From contig JAUPFP010000006.1 in NCBI GenBank assembly GCA_036925085.1, forward strand, positions 8,988,961-9,052,960: DNA of 64,000 nucleotides, given 5' to 3'. The notes beneath the pieces were generated by a model. It made no database searches and was not told the DNA's origin. It was given only the letters and a program-made list of their open reading frames with translations. Position numbers and translations under genes: made by a program. This DNA comes from Brachycybe producta. Lineage: Eukaryota > Arthropoda > Diplopoda > Playtdesmida > Andrognathidae. Positions 20,700-33,196 of this stretch are shown piece by piece; within the stretch, counting starts at the first letter, position 1, and every line of letters begins with the position of its first letter.

Positions 20700-21550
20700 G
20701 CCATTTGCGTGTTTGTTTTGAGCAGACGACAAGGAGTCAAATGAGTGTTATTATATGGTGTTAATAAAACTTCAAGAAAACACCTCACAATCACTCAATT
20801 AAATTACAGTAAACAGGCCCGGACTGGCCCGGCCAGCTGACCGGCGATCGCCGGTCAATTGGGGGCCAAAAATAAATAAATTAAAAAAATGGGGCCAACA
20901 CAATTTCATAGCCGGTGGGGCCAACCACTAGCCAGCCCGGCCCTGACAGTAAAGCGAAAAATGCAACAAAAAGTATTGTTCTTTAATTGCTCGATTTAAA
21001 TAATTTTTGAAAAGGTCCTTCTATTTTTAAACAAGGTTCAAAATTGTTCGTTTTTTAACCCCATGTTAAATCCCATTAGATCAAAAACCGTCCCACAAAC
21101 ATTTGAAAAACTCTCATTAAAAACGATTTAGAACAATAATAAAATAATCAGCACATACTTTCATGTATTGGCTTCACGATATTTCCTTTTTATAAATTTT
21201 GAATTTTGAAAAGGTCCTTCTATTCTTAAATAACATTTAAAATTTTACGTTTTTTAACTCCATGTTAAGTTCTATAGGACCAAAAAAACGTCATCCAAAC
21301 ATTTGAAGAACTCCCATTAAAAACGACTTAGAACAATCCCATACAAATTAGCACGTGCATTAATCTATTGGCTTCACGATGTTTCCTTTTTGTAAGCTTA
21401 GCACGTGGAATTATTTTTCTATTAATTATTATGTGACTTCAAACCTTGAGAAAAAAAGTTAAAAAACCGTTTTCCAATCAAAAACGATCGCAGCGCCTAC
21501 ATTCGGAGAAATGTTGAACTAAACGCTGTATCTAGGCTCTTAAAATAATT
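20700..21550. repeat. family I repeat, copy 1, with internal duplication
   Basis: Homologous to 28620-29110: shared words include GCAGACGACAAGGAGTCAAA, TTGAAAAGGTCCTTCTATTT, CATTCGGAGAAAT and ATCTAGGCTCTTAA. A unit of about 200 bp starting GAAAAGGTCCTTCTATT is tandemly duplicated (about 21010-21195 and 21208-21400), once only in copy 2. It carries the hAT MITE at 20814-20945. Confidence 0.7.
20814..20945. mobile_element. hAT MITE, 132 bp, exact 8-bp TSD
   Basis: Ends CAGGCCCGGACTGGCC and GGCTAG-type complement GCCAGCCCGGCCCTG. Perfect 8-bp flanks ACAGTAAA (20806-20813, 20946-20953). The paralogous repeat at 28.7 kb has a single ACAGTAAA with no insertion, an empty site that confirms the boundaries. 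GC-rich interior relative to surroundings. Confidence 0.95.
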
Positions 21551-21966
21551 AAAGGCTTTTTTCGTTTATTTAAAGCAGCCCCTTTAAGAAAAGAAAAAAA
21601 AAAAGGATTCCATTAAAGCTTGCAGTGATTGCGCAACGACAAGGGGCAGCAGCACCATTTGTTTAAATATTGTAGAAAGTCCAAGAGTCTCTGCAATTCA
21701 TTTTAGAAGTAACTTAAAGAAGAAACAAAAAAAAAAAAGGTTTCTTAGAGACTAGAATATTTAATGAACGAAGTATATATATATATATATTCATGATGAT
21801 ATGTTATCAAAATAAACTATTCATTCACTTCAAAGTCGATTTGAAAAGTTTACGATTTGAACTTTTTTTTATACTTAATAAAAAATTTTTATTTCCAAAT
21901 CATATTTTGTTAATAGTTTATACTGTATATTATATTTAAGTATTAACTCAATATTTTCAGATTAAT

Positions 21967-22080
21967 AACTGAATAAATTGAATTCGACATATTGTTTGTT
22001 TGCCCTTCACAGGGCTCTGCTCTGTAGAACACGTTTATTATTTAAATGCATTTAAATTATCAGATGTATACTAGGTATAA
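21967..22080 (+). repeat. family B MITE fragment
   Basis: Right half only: TTGAATTCGACATATTGTTT, CCTTCACAGGGCTCTG, AATTATCAGATGTATACTAG. A decayed family A arm lies just upstream near 21755. Confidence 0.75.
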
Positions 22081-23509
22081 CACATCTTTCAATCTCTAAA
22101 TAAAGTTGCTTCCAAAATCTGATCATAATATTGAGCGATATTGAGAATTAACCAGAAAAATGCTAACAAATTACTTTCTTCTTTCAAAATAAATGTTTAA
22201 TGGCGTTTTTTTTTTCTTTTTCTAACTAAATTGATCCAATTAAAATTCAAAATCAACTATAAAACAAAATATAAACAAACAATCAGAAAAAGTTTATTTT
22301 GAAAAAAATATTGTAAAAAATAATAATGGACGCAATCGGAAACTAAGAAGTCATATTCTTAATGATTGCTAAGTGAAAGCTAGTGCTAAACTCGTGAACT
22401 TCAGATAGGAAGTTTCATGTAAAAGTTGATAAATTTGGCACTAGTTTTGACATAGAAATTATTAAGCATATGACTTTGAGAGTGAGTGCTCCAATTTCTA
22501 GACAATTTTTTTAAAGGAAACGAATTTCCGGATGTGCTTCATTTCGGCCGTTTTCTTCTCAAATAGGAAGGCCAAATAAAAGCTTCACAGGAGGAGAAAG
22601 GAAGGCCATGGCGCAAACTTGACATACATACATACATTCTTTAAATTCTGACCTTCAGTGTAAAGGTCAGAATCTTCTAAAAAAAACAAGTATGGTGGGG
22701 ATTAGATGCTTGCCTAATTTTGCTTTCCCAGATAATAACGATTTTCTCCCTCCGTTTCGAAACGCACCCCTATATATTCACACCATCTTTACTATTCTAG
22801 TTTTAAATAAACATCTTTTAATTTCTTAAAACACACATTTAACACAGGTGTGGTCACATTTCCACATCTAATCAACTTCAATTATCTATAAAAAAAATAA
22901 TATCATTTAATAGTTCTCTCCCCCCCCCCCCCCCGAGACAATAAAAATAAATTGGTAAGGAAGTTTAATTCGAATTAATCCCTTTTGTAGAGAGCCATTT
23001 TATGGATAAAATAAAATATTTATGTGGCCAAAAAAAAAACAACAAAAAAAAGTGAAAAGACCTAAGTAACTGTGTTCAGAGGGTGAACAAATAGGCACAA
23101 AAAAGGAGGTGGTTCTATATTTGCAGTCAATTAATTCTGTTTGTTGTTTTGGCAAAAAGTGTCACAATTGAATCGATCATCATCATCATCATTATCTCAA
23201 TGCAAAGTATTACACAGATATATAATGTGTGTAGAGGCTATATGTGCATTTTTAGTTGTTCACTTTTGAATTTACGATTGTCATTTCGATTGAATTATGG
23301 TCACCCATGGAGACATAGCAACTAAAACTGAACAAAAAAAATATTTCAACCTGAATACGTTTTCCGTGGAGATTAACGTTCAAGATATAAATATATACAG
23401 GATGTGATACAAACAATTAAGTTACAAATTTATTTTTGTTTAGAACTTCGTGTCATTTTGCATTTTTGAAAGCAACTTTAAATTGAAATTCAAACCATCT
23501 TATACCTAG
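22081..23509. other. no supported gene
   Basis: AT-rich with a 15-bp C run at 22920-22934 and a short (ATC)n near 23178. I recognise no inverted repeat or coding region. Confidence 0.4.
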
Positions 23510-23720
23510 TACACACACCTGATAATTTAAATGCATTTAAATAATAAACGTGTTCTACAGAGAGCCCTGTGTGAAGGACAAACAAACAATATGTCGAATT
23601 CAATTCATTCAGTTAATAATCTCAAAATATTGAGTTGATACTTAAATACATTATAATTATATAAACTATTGACAAAATAATGATTTAGTAATTCAATTTA
23701 AAATATTAATAATTAATAAA
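23510..23720 (-). repeat. family B MITE, truncated
   Basis: Begins TACCTAGTACACACACCTG and continues in reverse orientation to about 23720, where family sequence stops abruptly against Helitron-like H2. Confidence 0.75.
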
Positions 23721-24068
23721 CGTGGAGGGAAAAAAAGTGGGAGGGGGTGACTGAAATTGAAATGAAAAAAGTAAAAAAGGAACAAACGACGCGCATGCGC
23801 ACATCAGAGAAAATGAAAAACCATTTTCTCTTTCAAATATAAAAAGAGGAGGGGATAATAGTAGCAAAATTAAACTAGAATTTATCACGGGCAACTGTGC
23901 CCAGCATTAGAATTTCTTTTCCTCCGCCCTTTTATGAACGTCATCAATTTCTAATTGGTTTTTTACTGGGTCTGATGTGATAAAAGGGCGGAGGAAAAGA
24001 AATTCTAATGCTGGACACAATTGCCTGTGAATTTTGCTCCCGTCATTTATGACGGGTTACCCCACTAG
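23720..24068 (+). mobile_element. Helitron-like element H2 carrying a D-related palindrome
   Basis: The 3' end has CCCGTCATTTATGACGGG, TTACCCCA and CTAG (24065-24068). The 5' half is missing at the junction with family B. Before the 3' end lies a palindrome (GCCCAGCATTAGAATTTC against GAAATTCTAATGCTGG) with CCGCCCTTTTATGA and TCTAATTGG, a shortened relative of family D. H4 and H7 carry the same insert, so it probably moved within the Helitron lineage. Confidence 0.7.
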
Positions 24069-24255
24069 TATGTATATATTAAGCCAAGTCTGTATGTGTA
24101 TGTGTAACGCTGTATGAACAAGGACAAAAACCTTTAAGCAAACACATGTGACGGCGGTGGGGGAGAGGGGAGAAGGAAACGTCCTTCATTGAGTGATCTT
24201 CAGTATTGAATATTGACGGGTTACCCCCGTCATTGATGACGGGTTACCCCACTAG
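24069..24255 (+). mobile_element. short Helitron-like element H3
   Basis: Joined head-to-tail to H2: it begins with TATGTATATATTAAGCCAAG, a 5'-type end, directly after H2's CTAG and finishes with GTCATTGATGACGGGTTACC, CCA and CTAG (24252-24255). Related to H8 at 60.1 kb (shared AAGGACGTTTCC-type core and TGTATGAACAAGGACAAAAA-type 5' part). Confidence 0.65.
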
Positions 24256-24464
24256 TAACTAATTAATGAATGTGATTATGCAATTTTACATCTTGGCATT
24301 AATTAATATTAATGAGTTTGACTTATTTAGGTCAATTAATGCCAAGATTTAAAATTGTTAGATATTTTTGTGTATGGAAATTAACATAGAAGAACAATGG
24401 TAGCGCATTTTCTTTAATCGAAAAAAAAAATTAAAATTATTTAAAATAATAATTAATTAATTAG

Positions 24465-25068
24465 GTGCAAATATTTCCCAATTTGTGGCCAAAGTGCTAA
24501 TTGTGAAGAAATGACCATCATTAGAGCAACTGAAGTTATGCATTTTCTAATCAAAAAGACTGGTTAGAGGCTAGATGCCTGGATATACCTTGTACACACA
24601 TGAGTTAAATGAATTCAAATTAAATGTGTTTAGGTGAATTATACGGAATCCAGTTAAGGACATGAAGACCAAATAAAAATTGACTTTATTATTAATATTT
24701 TAAATTGAAATACTAAATCAATATTTTGTCATTAGTTTCTATATTATATTTAAGTATTAACTCAATATTTTCAGATTATTAACTGAATTAATTTGAATTC
24801 GACATATTGTTTATTTGCCCCTCACTCAGGGCTTTCTGTAGAACACGTTTATTATTTAAATGCATTTAAATTATCAGGTGTGTGTACTAGGTATTAGCCT
24901 ACTATCACTCGTCAACTAAAATTCTAGCCTCTAACTAGCGTTTTTGAGTAAAAATAGATCTAAAATCTAAGATCTAAATAGGATTGTTACTTCACAATTT
25001 GCTCTTGGGTCACAGATTGAGTAACATTTTGTCGATATTGCATAGAAATCCGTGCTCTAATAATAATT
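24465..25068. repeat. family G palindromic repeat, interrupted by family B
   Basis: The left arm AATTTGTGGCCAAAGTGCTA, CTGGTTAGAGGCTAGATG and right arm TCTAGCCTCTAACTAG, GGGTCACAGATTGAG, AATCCGTGCTCTAAT. Consensus ends resemble TTATAACTAGGGCTCGGATT. The family B copy 24586-24893 sits between the arms. Other copies: 41240-42415 and 44270-44715. Confidence 0.65.
24586..24893 (+). mobile_element. family B MITE, full copy inside family G
   Basis: TACCTTGTACACACATGAG to GTGTGTGTACTAGGTA, 308 bp, TA to the left and TT/TA-rich sequence to the right. Matches the 13.3-kb copy end to end in the opposite orientation. It splits a family G palindrome, so B was active after that copy was in place. Confidence 0.8.
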
Positions 25069-25269
25069 AAAAAAAATAACATGCACCTGTGTTTATCTTT
25101 TTCAAATGATAATAAAATTTGTTTTCCAAAAAAAAAAAATACTAAACACAAGTCGATTTCAGACTAATTTAATTAACCAGTAATTTTTTTCGATTGGTTT
25201 TAATTTGGGGTTCAAACACCATTTTGTAGTCACTTTTTAATTAGATAGAAGTCATTTCCATCTTAAGAT

Positions 25270-25535
25270 GGCTTGTGAACAGCTTCATTTTCGAACTCTT
25301 GATTAATTATTCTGTCTTTCAGGAGCAAAATTACAGTAAGAAAATCTGGAAAGTATTTTAAAAACTAGAAAAGCCGCTGAATTACTTTATATAGTATTTT
25401 CCTATTTTTATGGCAGTTTGAAAATAACCTACCATACCCTTCTAGTTTCTAAAACATAATTCAAGTTTTTCTTTTCATTTTGCACCTGAAAGACAGAATA
25501 ATCAGACTTCGAGAGACTTCGGCATTTACCACTTT
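25270..25535. repeat. family A, copy 5
   Basis: TTTCGAACTCTTGATTAATT, TTTTAAAAACTAGAAAAGCC, GGCAGTTTGAAAATAACC, then CCCTTCTAGTTTCTAAAACA and CTGAAAGACAGAATAATCAG. The centre is shortened. Confidence 0.7.
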
Positions 25536-25944
25536 AAACCATTTCCAGAAACTACAAAAAATAACATGACTCCAAACATATTAATACCATCCTGTATGTT
25601 ATTTAGTATTATGACCTCTCCCTTTAGACATGGATAACAATAAATGTTGGCCAAAAGAAGGGAGAGTAGAAAATATCCATTAGGCTGTTAGAAATATAGC
25701 ATGTGTGGACCGGAAGAAAGCCCCAACAATTTAAGAAAAGATAGGGGGTTACAACACACAGAAAAAAAATTGATGTTTTCAGAAATATCAAGCAACACCA
25801 ACCAGAAAAGCAAAAAAAAATTCCAGAGTTTTACTTTCATCATATGAAATAATCGATCTGAAATCTTTCTCTCTCTCTCTCTCTCTCGCTCTATGTATGT
25901 TTTAAAGGTGGTGGTTATACGCTGACATTTTATTTTGCAAGATT

Positions 25945-26079
<135 letters not shown>

Positions 26080-26575
26080 ATACCACGTCTTTATTGACCA
26101 CATTTACTACTCAATGGTACTTGATTCATTTCGTGCCAAATAATAGCACCATTGTTGCATAAGTTACAATCATAACCCAACTGAAATATTGATGAAAATA
26201 AGTCAAGAAAAAAACATTCTTTTAGTAAAGCCGTAATCTTCCTGCATTTTTTTATGTCCATTTCTAATTTTAAGTGCTATTCAATCTCTCCAGAGAAAAA
26301 ATTATTTTCTCAAAATCTCCAAAAAAAAAAAAAAAAAAAAAAATCTGGATGTTTTTTTTTTACCTACGATTAGTCTGTAGACTATGTACTGGTACAGACT
26401 GTTTTTAAATTTGAATTTCAATAATTACTCTGCAAGCAGCCCAGAGGAACTGTGGGCCAGGGTTAAATCAAATGATTTTTTTTTAAATTTAAGAAAAATT
26501 CAAGATTTGAAAATAAGATATTCATTACTTACTTGAAAACTATAAAAAACTAAAGCTAAATTTGAAAATGACCTA

Positions 26576-27346
26576 AGGGTTGGTTTATACTTCTTTGCTA
26601 ACCAGCAAAGCAGCCTGCGAAGCTTCCAAATGGACGTCAGAGCTCCCGGTTTTTGCCTTCGCCAGAGCATGAAGCTAGCTTTGAAATTGTTTAACTTTTT
26701 TGGGGTAGGTTTATATTCCGAACTTTGCTAAGATTTGCAAGCTTTGAAGTTTTGTAAAATTAGCTCCCCAAAGCTTAACTTGTTCACATATACATGTAGT
26801 CTTGCAAAGTTTACCCTATTTTATAATCTTTATACCCTATAAAACAGATACACAAAACAATAGAACCCTTCCCCTTCTGGAAGAAAAAAGGTGTGACTTG
26901 TTCACCCCTTTTGTGTATCCGTTTCCTGTTTGGTTCTTTGAGTTGCTAAGCTTTGAACAGTTGAATACTTTCAAAGCTAGCTTCATGCTCTGGCGAAGAC
27001 AAAAATCTGAAGCTCTGATGTGATTTTTGAAGCTTCGCAGGCTGCTTTGTCGCTTAGCAAGGGAGTATAAACAAATCCTTAAAGCTTAGCAATTCAAATC
27101 ACCAATCAGAAAAATGGAAATGCAAATGGGGTGAACAAGTCACACCTTTTTTTCTTCCAGAAGGGGAAGGGTTCTATTGTTTTATGTATCTGCTTTATAG
27201 CAGGGTATAATGGTTAGAAAATATCGTAAACCTTGAAAGACCACATGTTTCTATGAACAAGCTAAGCTTTGGGGAGCTAATTTGATAGGAGCTTCAAAGC
27301 TATGCTGTATATCTAAGCAAAGTTTGGAGTATAAACCTACCCTATG
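26576..27346. mobile_element. complex palindromic DNA element with two overlapping inverted repeats
   Basis: One pair joins AAGGGTTGGTTTATACTTC (26576) to GGAGTATAAACAAATCCTT (about 27082), including GCAGCCTGCGAAGCTTC/GAAGCTTCGCAGGCTGC. A second pair joins GGGGTAGGTTTATATTCCGA (about 26702) to GGAGTATAAACCTACCCTA (27346), including AGAACCCTTCCCCTTCTGGA/TCCAGAAGGGGAAGGGTTCT. The arms interleave, so the element was rearranged. Outer flanks near TAA/TTA recall TTAA-type elements. No transposase seen. Confidence 0.65.
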
Positions 27347-28589
27347 ATTTTAGAAAATTTTAAATTAATAAATTTGTAATTATCAAAGTTAATCATTATG
27401 AGCCTGTAAATAAATGTTGTTCTCTCAACGTGACATGGATGACACTCTCGCATCTTTAAAGTCTTGGTATCGTGTAAGATAATTAAAAAAAATATTTAAC
27501 TGTCTTAATTATAATATAAAAGGGTATATCATTAAGAAAGCAAAACCAAGTCAAATTTAAAAACTGCCTTTTCTAAAAAAAAAAACTGAAAGCATTCTTT
27601 GAGTTAAACCGCCTCAGTTTGTTTAATTTTCTTTAACCCTTTTGTTTTGTATATATTACACATCAATCGTAGTAGATTAGAAAATATGTTAGAAAAGTCA
27701 AAACACCCTGAAAATATATACACACATTTCATTTGTCTAGACAATTTAAATCTGCTTCAAGGTACAGAAATAGTTATAAAAGGGCAAAAAGGCAAGAAGT
27801 ATATACTCTAAAATGCAGTCCAGGGCTAATAGCCAACATTAGCAAAGTCAGTTAATCGATAATTAACCTTGGCAGTTTAGGGCCAAACATTTAGAAGAAA
27901 ATTTGACACGTTGGACACTTAAACTTTATTTAGCTCTTGAACTAGAAACCTACACAAAGCCGCTGAGAGCTGGGCTGGCAATTTTATATACATAAAAAAG
28001 CCCCTGGTTATTTGAGAGCCTCCTAGGCCTAGTGGGCCTCATGGGATTGATGGGGCTTCATAAATCTGGATAAGTTCAACACCCATGGGCTATGTGCTGT
28101 TCATTTGTGCTTGGTGGGCTAGAGACCTCATATTTATATACTGTAGTCTAACTATTGTACCTTTTCCTTGACTATTCTAGTCTCTAATTCATTTTAAAAG
28201 ATTTTTCTTTAAGATGTTTCTAAAAATGTTTGAAAGCATATAAATGATTTGTCAGCAACAAAAAAAGAAGCAGCTTAATAGAAATTGGGTCAGGAGTCTG
28301 AAAATAAGTTCAGGTTCAACATGAAAATGAATTCCTAAATTTGAGAAGACAAGTCATGTTTTTCACCCCTCTAGTCTAAACAGTACTTTGTTTATACATT
28401 CAATGAAAGCTGTTTAAAAAAAAACAGCTGAATTGAGCTTTTCAATAAACAAACGAAGATGCAAATGACTAAAAAACATATTCACTCTATATGGAATATT
28501 TGGACAAATGTGCAGCTTCATTGAGAGCGTTTATAGCTCTGAGAAATTTTCTACTAATTGCTAAATTAAACGAAAAAAAAAAGTATTCC
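27347..28589. other. no supported gene; degenerate GGGCCTCATGG repeats
   Basis: About 27990-28130 contains irregular GTGGGCCTCATGG/TTGGTGGGCT words also found at 30660-30800. The rest is AT-rich. Confidence 0.4.
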
Positions 28590-28590
28590 A

Positions 28591-29110
28591 TTAAGAGCCT
28601 AGATCCACGTCCATCTTGTTGTTTTGAGCAGACGACAACGAGACAAATGAGTGTTCTTATATGGTGTTACTAAAACTGCAAGAAATCGCTTCACAATCGC
28701 TCAATTAAAATACAGTAAAGTGCAAAATGCAATAAAAAGTATTGTTCTTCATGTGCTCAATTTATATAATTTTTGAAAAGGTCCTTCTATTTTTAAACAA
28801 GGTTCAAAGTCGTTCGTTTTTTTAACCCCATGTTAAATCCCATTGGCCCCGAAACCGTCCCACAAACATTTGAAAAACTCTCGTTAAAAACGATTTAGAA
28901 CAATCACATAAAAATTAGCACGTGCATTAATCTATTGGCTTCACGATGTTTTCTTTTTATAAGATTAGCACGCGAAATTATATTTCTATTAATTATTATG
29001 TGACTTCGAACCGGGAGAAAAAACGTTAAAAAAACGTTTTTCAATCAACAACGATCGTAGCGCCTACATTCGGAGAAATTTTGAAATAAACGCTATATCT
29101 AGGCTCTTAA
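28591..29110. mobile_element. family I element, copy 2, TTAAGAGCCTAGAT ends
   Basis: Inverted ends TTAAGAGCCTAGATC and ATCTAGGCTCTTAA bound 520 bp. The interior matches 20700-21550 but has only one copy of the 200-bp unit and no hAT insertion (single ACAGTAAA near 28713). TTAA could be the duplication or part of the element. Confidence 0.7.
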
Positions 29111-29216
29111 GATGAATTTCTAGTGTATTTCCTAGCACCACATACAGATTAATCAGTGCATTAATCACGCTATTTAAACGAATATAAACGACCCAGCTTT
29201 AAGCAGACGATGCTTA

Positions 29217-29525
29217 ATACCTAGTACACACCTGATAATTTAAATGCATTTAAATAATAAACGTGTTCTACAGAGAGCCCTGTGTGAAGGGCAAACAAAC
29301 AATATGTCAAATTCAATTTAATTCAGTTAATAATCTGAAAATATTGAGTTAATACTTAAATATAATATATAAACTATTGACAAAATATTGAAGTATTAAC
29401 TCAATATTTTCAGATTATTAACTGAATAAATTGAATTCGACATATTGTTTGTTTGTCCTTCACAGGGCTCTGTAGAACACGCTTATTATTTAGATGCATT
29501 TAAATTATCAGGTGTGTGTACTACA
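29217..29525. repeat. family B, inverted pair of right halves
   Basis: Starts TACCTAGTACACACCTGATA and ends TATCAGGTGTGTGTACTACA, but both halves are the family's right half in opposite orientation (TGTTCTACAGAGAGCCCTGT on the left, ACAGGGCTCTGTAGAACACG on the right), giving a near-perfect palindrome instead of the usual asymmetric element. Confidence 0.75.
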
Positions 29526-30813
29526 GTAGGTATTACAAAACATCAAAGTCAAAAGTCAATGCATTACTTTAAACTTTCATTTCTTTTTTTATAGCAACTT
29601 TCAGTTTGTTTTTGTGCGCCATTGAAAATTTGATAAAAAAATTGAAATATTGCAATAATTCTTTCATGATATTTTGATTGTTCCTTCAACTTCTTTTCTT
29701 TACTCTCAGAAATTAATGAAGTAAATACGTGACCTCATTTTTCAATTATTTTTTGGTCTGCCTAACATTAAAATATTTCAGGCATATTTTATGCATCTAT
29801 TTTACGAGTAGTATTATTATTTTGAACGTTAGGAGCCCTTTATTAATGCCGAAATTTGAATGTATAGTCACATATTTTCTCTCTCATTTTAATTTAGAGA
29901 AAGAAATAGAAGAAAAAACTTAAGAGATGGTGGAAGGCAAGGAATGATTGGGGGGGGGGGAAGATTTAATTCCTGTTGACACTAAAACATCATATTTTAT
30001 TAATATATTATTTCACAAAAAGAAAACTATATACTGAGTAAAGGAAATGGAATAGAAAAAAAGGTTTTAATTATTCATGACTTGAGTTTTGAAAAATGAA
30101 AAGAAATTGCAATGGATATATATAAACTAACAACAACAAAAACAACAACATCAAATGTGCAATTGTTGCTAAACCTGTTTCAACAAAGTGAAAAATCAGC
30201 CATTTTGCAAATTCACTAGTAGCAAATTTGCGAAAACAACCATACTGATAGTAAAATCTGCATATTTTGCCTAGTGTTTTAGAGCCTTTAGACAACTTGC
30301 AGAAGGCCTACAATAACAAGCCAATATCAGTGCCTCAGAGTGTGTTAAGTCCACATTTTTTAAAATACAAGATTTTTACATTTTATGAATCAGCTTGTCA
30401 AGTTCCATAAGCAGTAAAAAGTGTTAAGTTCACAATTTTACACATCTGCCACTAGATGGCAGTCTGCCATGTTATGTCATATTCCAGGAATGAAGAAAAA
30501 AAAACTTATGTATAAACTCTGTTGTTGTGACTTTAACACAGTTTGCCTCTGATTGGCACTGATATAGATAATTTCCAGATAATTCCCAGATAATACAAAA
30601 TTGTGTATACAATAAGAGATTACATAAAACGTCATTGGATGGCAGTTTTGAGAAGAAAAAAAAAGCCCATGGGCATTGTGGGCTTCATGGATCTGGTAGG
30701 CTTGTGGGCCTCATGAACTTGGTGGGTTTTGGCAAAATCCAAGTCCACGAGCTTTGTGCCAGTTTGTGGGCCTAGTGGGCTCCATAAAGCTATAAACCAT
30801 ATAAACCTCCATA
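29526..30813. other. no supported gene; minor repeats
   Basis: AT-rich; an 11-bp G run near 29950; the CATTTTGCAAATTCACTAGT repeat at about 30195-30340; GGGCCTCATG words at about 30660-30800. Confidence 0.4.
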
Positions 30814-31115
30814 AACCACAGTCCAGTGATATTCATGGGCAGGGCTGACCACTCTAGGAAAATTAGGGAAATTTTTGCTAGGAGAGATTCATATTATTGG
30901 TCTTTTTTTCTTAAGAGTTATACAAGACAATGGAACTCTCTTCCTGAGGCAGTGGTGAATGGGGATAATTTTTTGTGGGATTGACAATTGTATATTCATT
31001 TTGTTTTTTATATATGTCCTTGACAATACTTAATGCTGCATGTGGACTTTTATGTCCCTCTGCCATAGGCCTATTTGGCTGCTAGCAGAGTACTTTTTGT
31101 AATTGTAATTGTAAA
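30814..31115 (+). mobile_element. LINE 3' end (family E)
   Basis: AACCACAGTCCAGTGATATTC, CTCTAGGAAAATTAGGGAAA, CAATGGAACTCTCTTCC, the ATGCTGCATGTGGACTTTTA segment and a TTGTAATTGTAATTGTAA tail. The WNSLP codons are still readable in part. A decayed family G arm (GGGCCACAAATTGAGAAAC) follows at about 31147. Confidence 0.75.
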
Positions 31116-32099
31116 GTCTTGTTGGCTTGGTGAGCTCCAATAGGACGTCATGGGCCACAAATTGAGAAACATTTGCTTGATATTGGGAATAAAAATCAAG
31201 AGCTCTAGTTATTACGTTTAAAAAGTAATTATACCAGATTGAAGGTTTTGTAAATTCACTAGTAAATTTACAGAATGGCTTATTTTGCATATAGGCGGTA
31301 AACATAAATATGAAGAAGCTCATATAATATGTCAGTTGACATTGTAATCTTTTCCCTTTGAGACTACTTTTCACATAAATTAAATACCCACAGAAAAGAT
31401 GAAAAATATTTAAAAAAAAACACCCACAAAATAATATAGAAAAGAACTTTTCTAAAAAAAAAAATAATAATAATAAAATTACAAAAAAAAATCGATAATC
31501 GAAAAACAATCAATCAATCGATCTTTTTTTATATATATATAAAGTTTTTCTTGACAACTTTAGTTCATAATGCATTTTTCTTTTGTGCTTGTTACTTAAT
31601 TTTATTCTCAAATTTTTTTTTATTTAGAAATGTAATTTTGGTGCATTGCGGTGGCCATATTTATTAAATTGGGCGCCATCCGTGCGGAAGTCTTATAGAA
31701 TATATAATAAAGCGTTTAAAATGCCTCGTTTTTATATGCCTCGCCGCATCCGCTTGGTGTAATTATCCATTACACGAAATTGGATGTCCAATTCGCGTTT
31801 TGTATCTCAGGCCAAATTTATGGTTCATTTTTCGCGAAATAAATATTCATTTCGTGTAATGGACAATTACACTAAATGATGCAGCAACTTATATCAAAGC
31901 GACAGTTTTGTCTATAAATGAGCAAAATAGTTGAATATACAAATGGAATTTTTGTACAAAAAACGACCAATAAAAAAGACAACCTCTTGAGAGCGAAACA
32001 AAAGGACAAAACCACCTTTTTAATGGCCATCATTTTCGTTTTGGCATACTTGCACTTCATTGTCATAGCTTTTCTTTTTCTAGTCAAAAAAGAAATTAA
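31116..32099. other. no supported gene
   Basis: AT-rich with poly(A) runs. A short inverted pair around TTACACGAAATTGG (31773) and TTTCGTGTAATGGACAATTA (31852), about 110 bp apart, may be a small palindromic element. Confidence 0.4.
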
Positions 32100-32502
32100 C
32101 TATTAAAAACTAGAAAAGTATAAAAAGAACCCACAAAGAATATTTTTTTAGTTGAAATTCTTTCAAATAAACTTTTTATAGTAATATGAATAAGACCAAA
32201 TCTTTTTTATTGCAAACTACTATATAAAGTTTATTTTGAAATAAATCAACATGAAAACAAATCTTTGAATATTATTTTACTCTTCTAGTTTGAAAACACA
32301 TTACATTTTTTTCTTGAAGCTATTTAGCCTATTTTTAAATTGAAAACGCCCATCGAACTCTTGGTTATTCTGCCTTTCAGAGGCAAGATTCAGAAGAAAA
32401 CATGAAAATATTTTAGAAACTAGAATAGTAATTCAATTATTTCATATTGATTTTTTTAAATAAGCAATACATGCCAGTTTGAAAATAACCCTATTTTAAG
32501 CA

Positions 32503-32578
<76 letters not shown>

Positions 32579-32945
32579 TTAACTATAAAAAACTTATTTC
32601 TACCATTCTAGTTTCTAAGCACAATTTCAATTTCTTTGTAGTTTTACTCATAAATTAAACTACTTAAGAAAAATTGATAACATTTTGGAAATTAGAACAA
32701 TAGCTGAACCACTTTCATTTTATGTCGCTATTTTTTTTTTAAATAAGCTTTTTTATATGTCAGTTTCAGTTTGAAAATTGTCCAACTTTAAGCTTTGTTT
32801 ATAAAAAGTTTATTTTGAAAGATTAACAACAAGAAAATACTATTAAATGATTTAGCTACCATTCTAGTTCCTAACACACTTTCCATTTTCTGAAAGTGTT
32901 CCTTCTGAAACGTAAAATTAAAAAAAAATCAGCTGTTCATGAAAC
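32100..32945. repeat. three successive family A copies (6-8)
   Basis: Copy 6 at about 32100-32345, copy 7 at 32350-32650 with a (TA)n expansion in its centre (32504-32575), and copy 8 at 32675-32945. Each shows AACTAGAA on the left and TTCTAGTTT or TTCTAGTTCC on the right with TTTATTTTGAAA/TTTCAAATAA inner words. All three lie in a row, so they either arose by tandem duplication or by clustered insertion. Confidence 0.65.
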
Positions 32946-32954
32946 TATTTCAGT

Positions 32955-33196
32955 CCGGCCCTAGACGTAACATTTAACTGCGCAAATTTAACTGCACATG
33001 TCTACCAATTTATGTAAAAAAATATTCCTAATTAGTGATACTACTAATTCAATTTATATCACTAATTCAAATAGTGAAACCACTAAGTTGGAGTATTTAT
33101 TTGACATAAACATGATAAACGCCCCCCCCCCCCCCGCATAAAACTGTAGACAAGCGCAGTTAAATTTGCACAGTTAAACGTTACGTGTAGGGCCGG
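32955..33196. mobile_element. palindromic element with CCGGCCCTA ends
   Basis: CCGGCCCTAGACGTAACATT and its partner AACGTTACGTGTAGGGCCGG, continuing through TTAACTGCGCAAATTTAACT/AGTTAAATTTGCACAGTTAA. The centre contains a 14-bp C run (33122-33135). Flanks show no clear duplication. Confidence 0.7.

Noticed and set aside
31030..31509. 159-codon minus-strand ORF
   Set aside because: It runs through a poly(T) region and the antisense of a LINE 3' UTR; composition is Phe/Leu/Tyr-rich with no recognisable domain.
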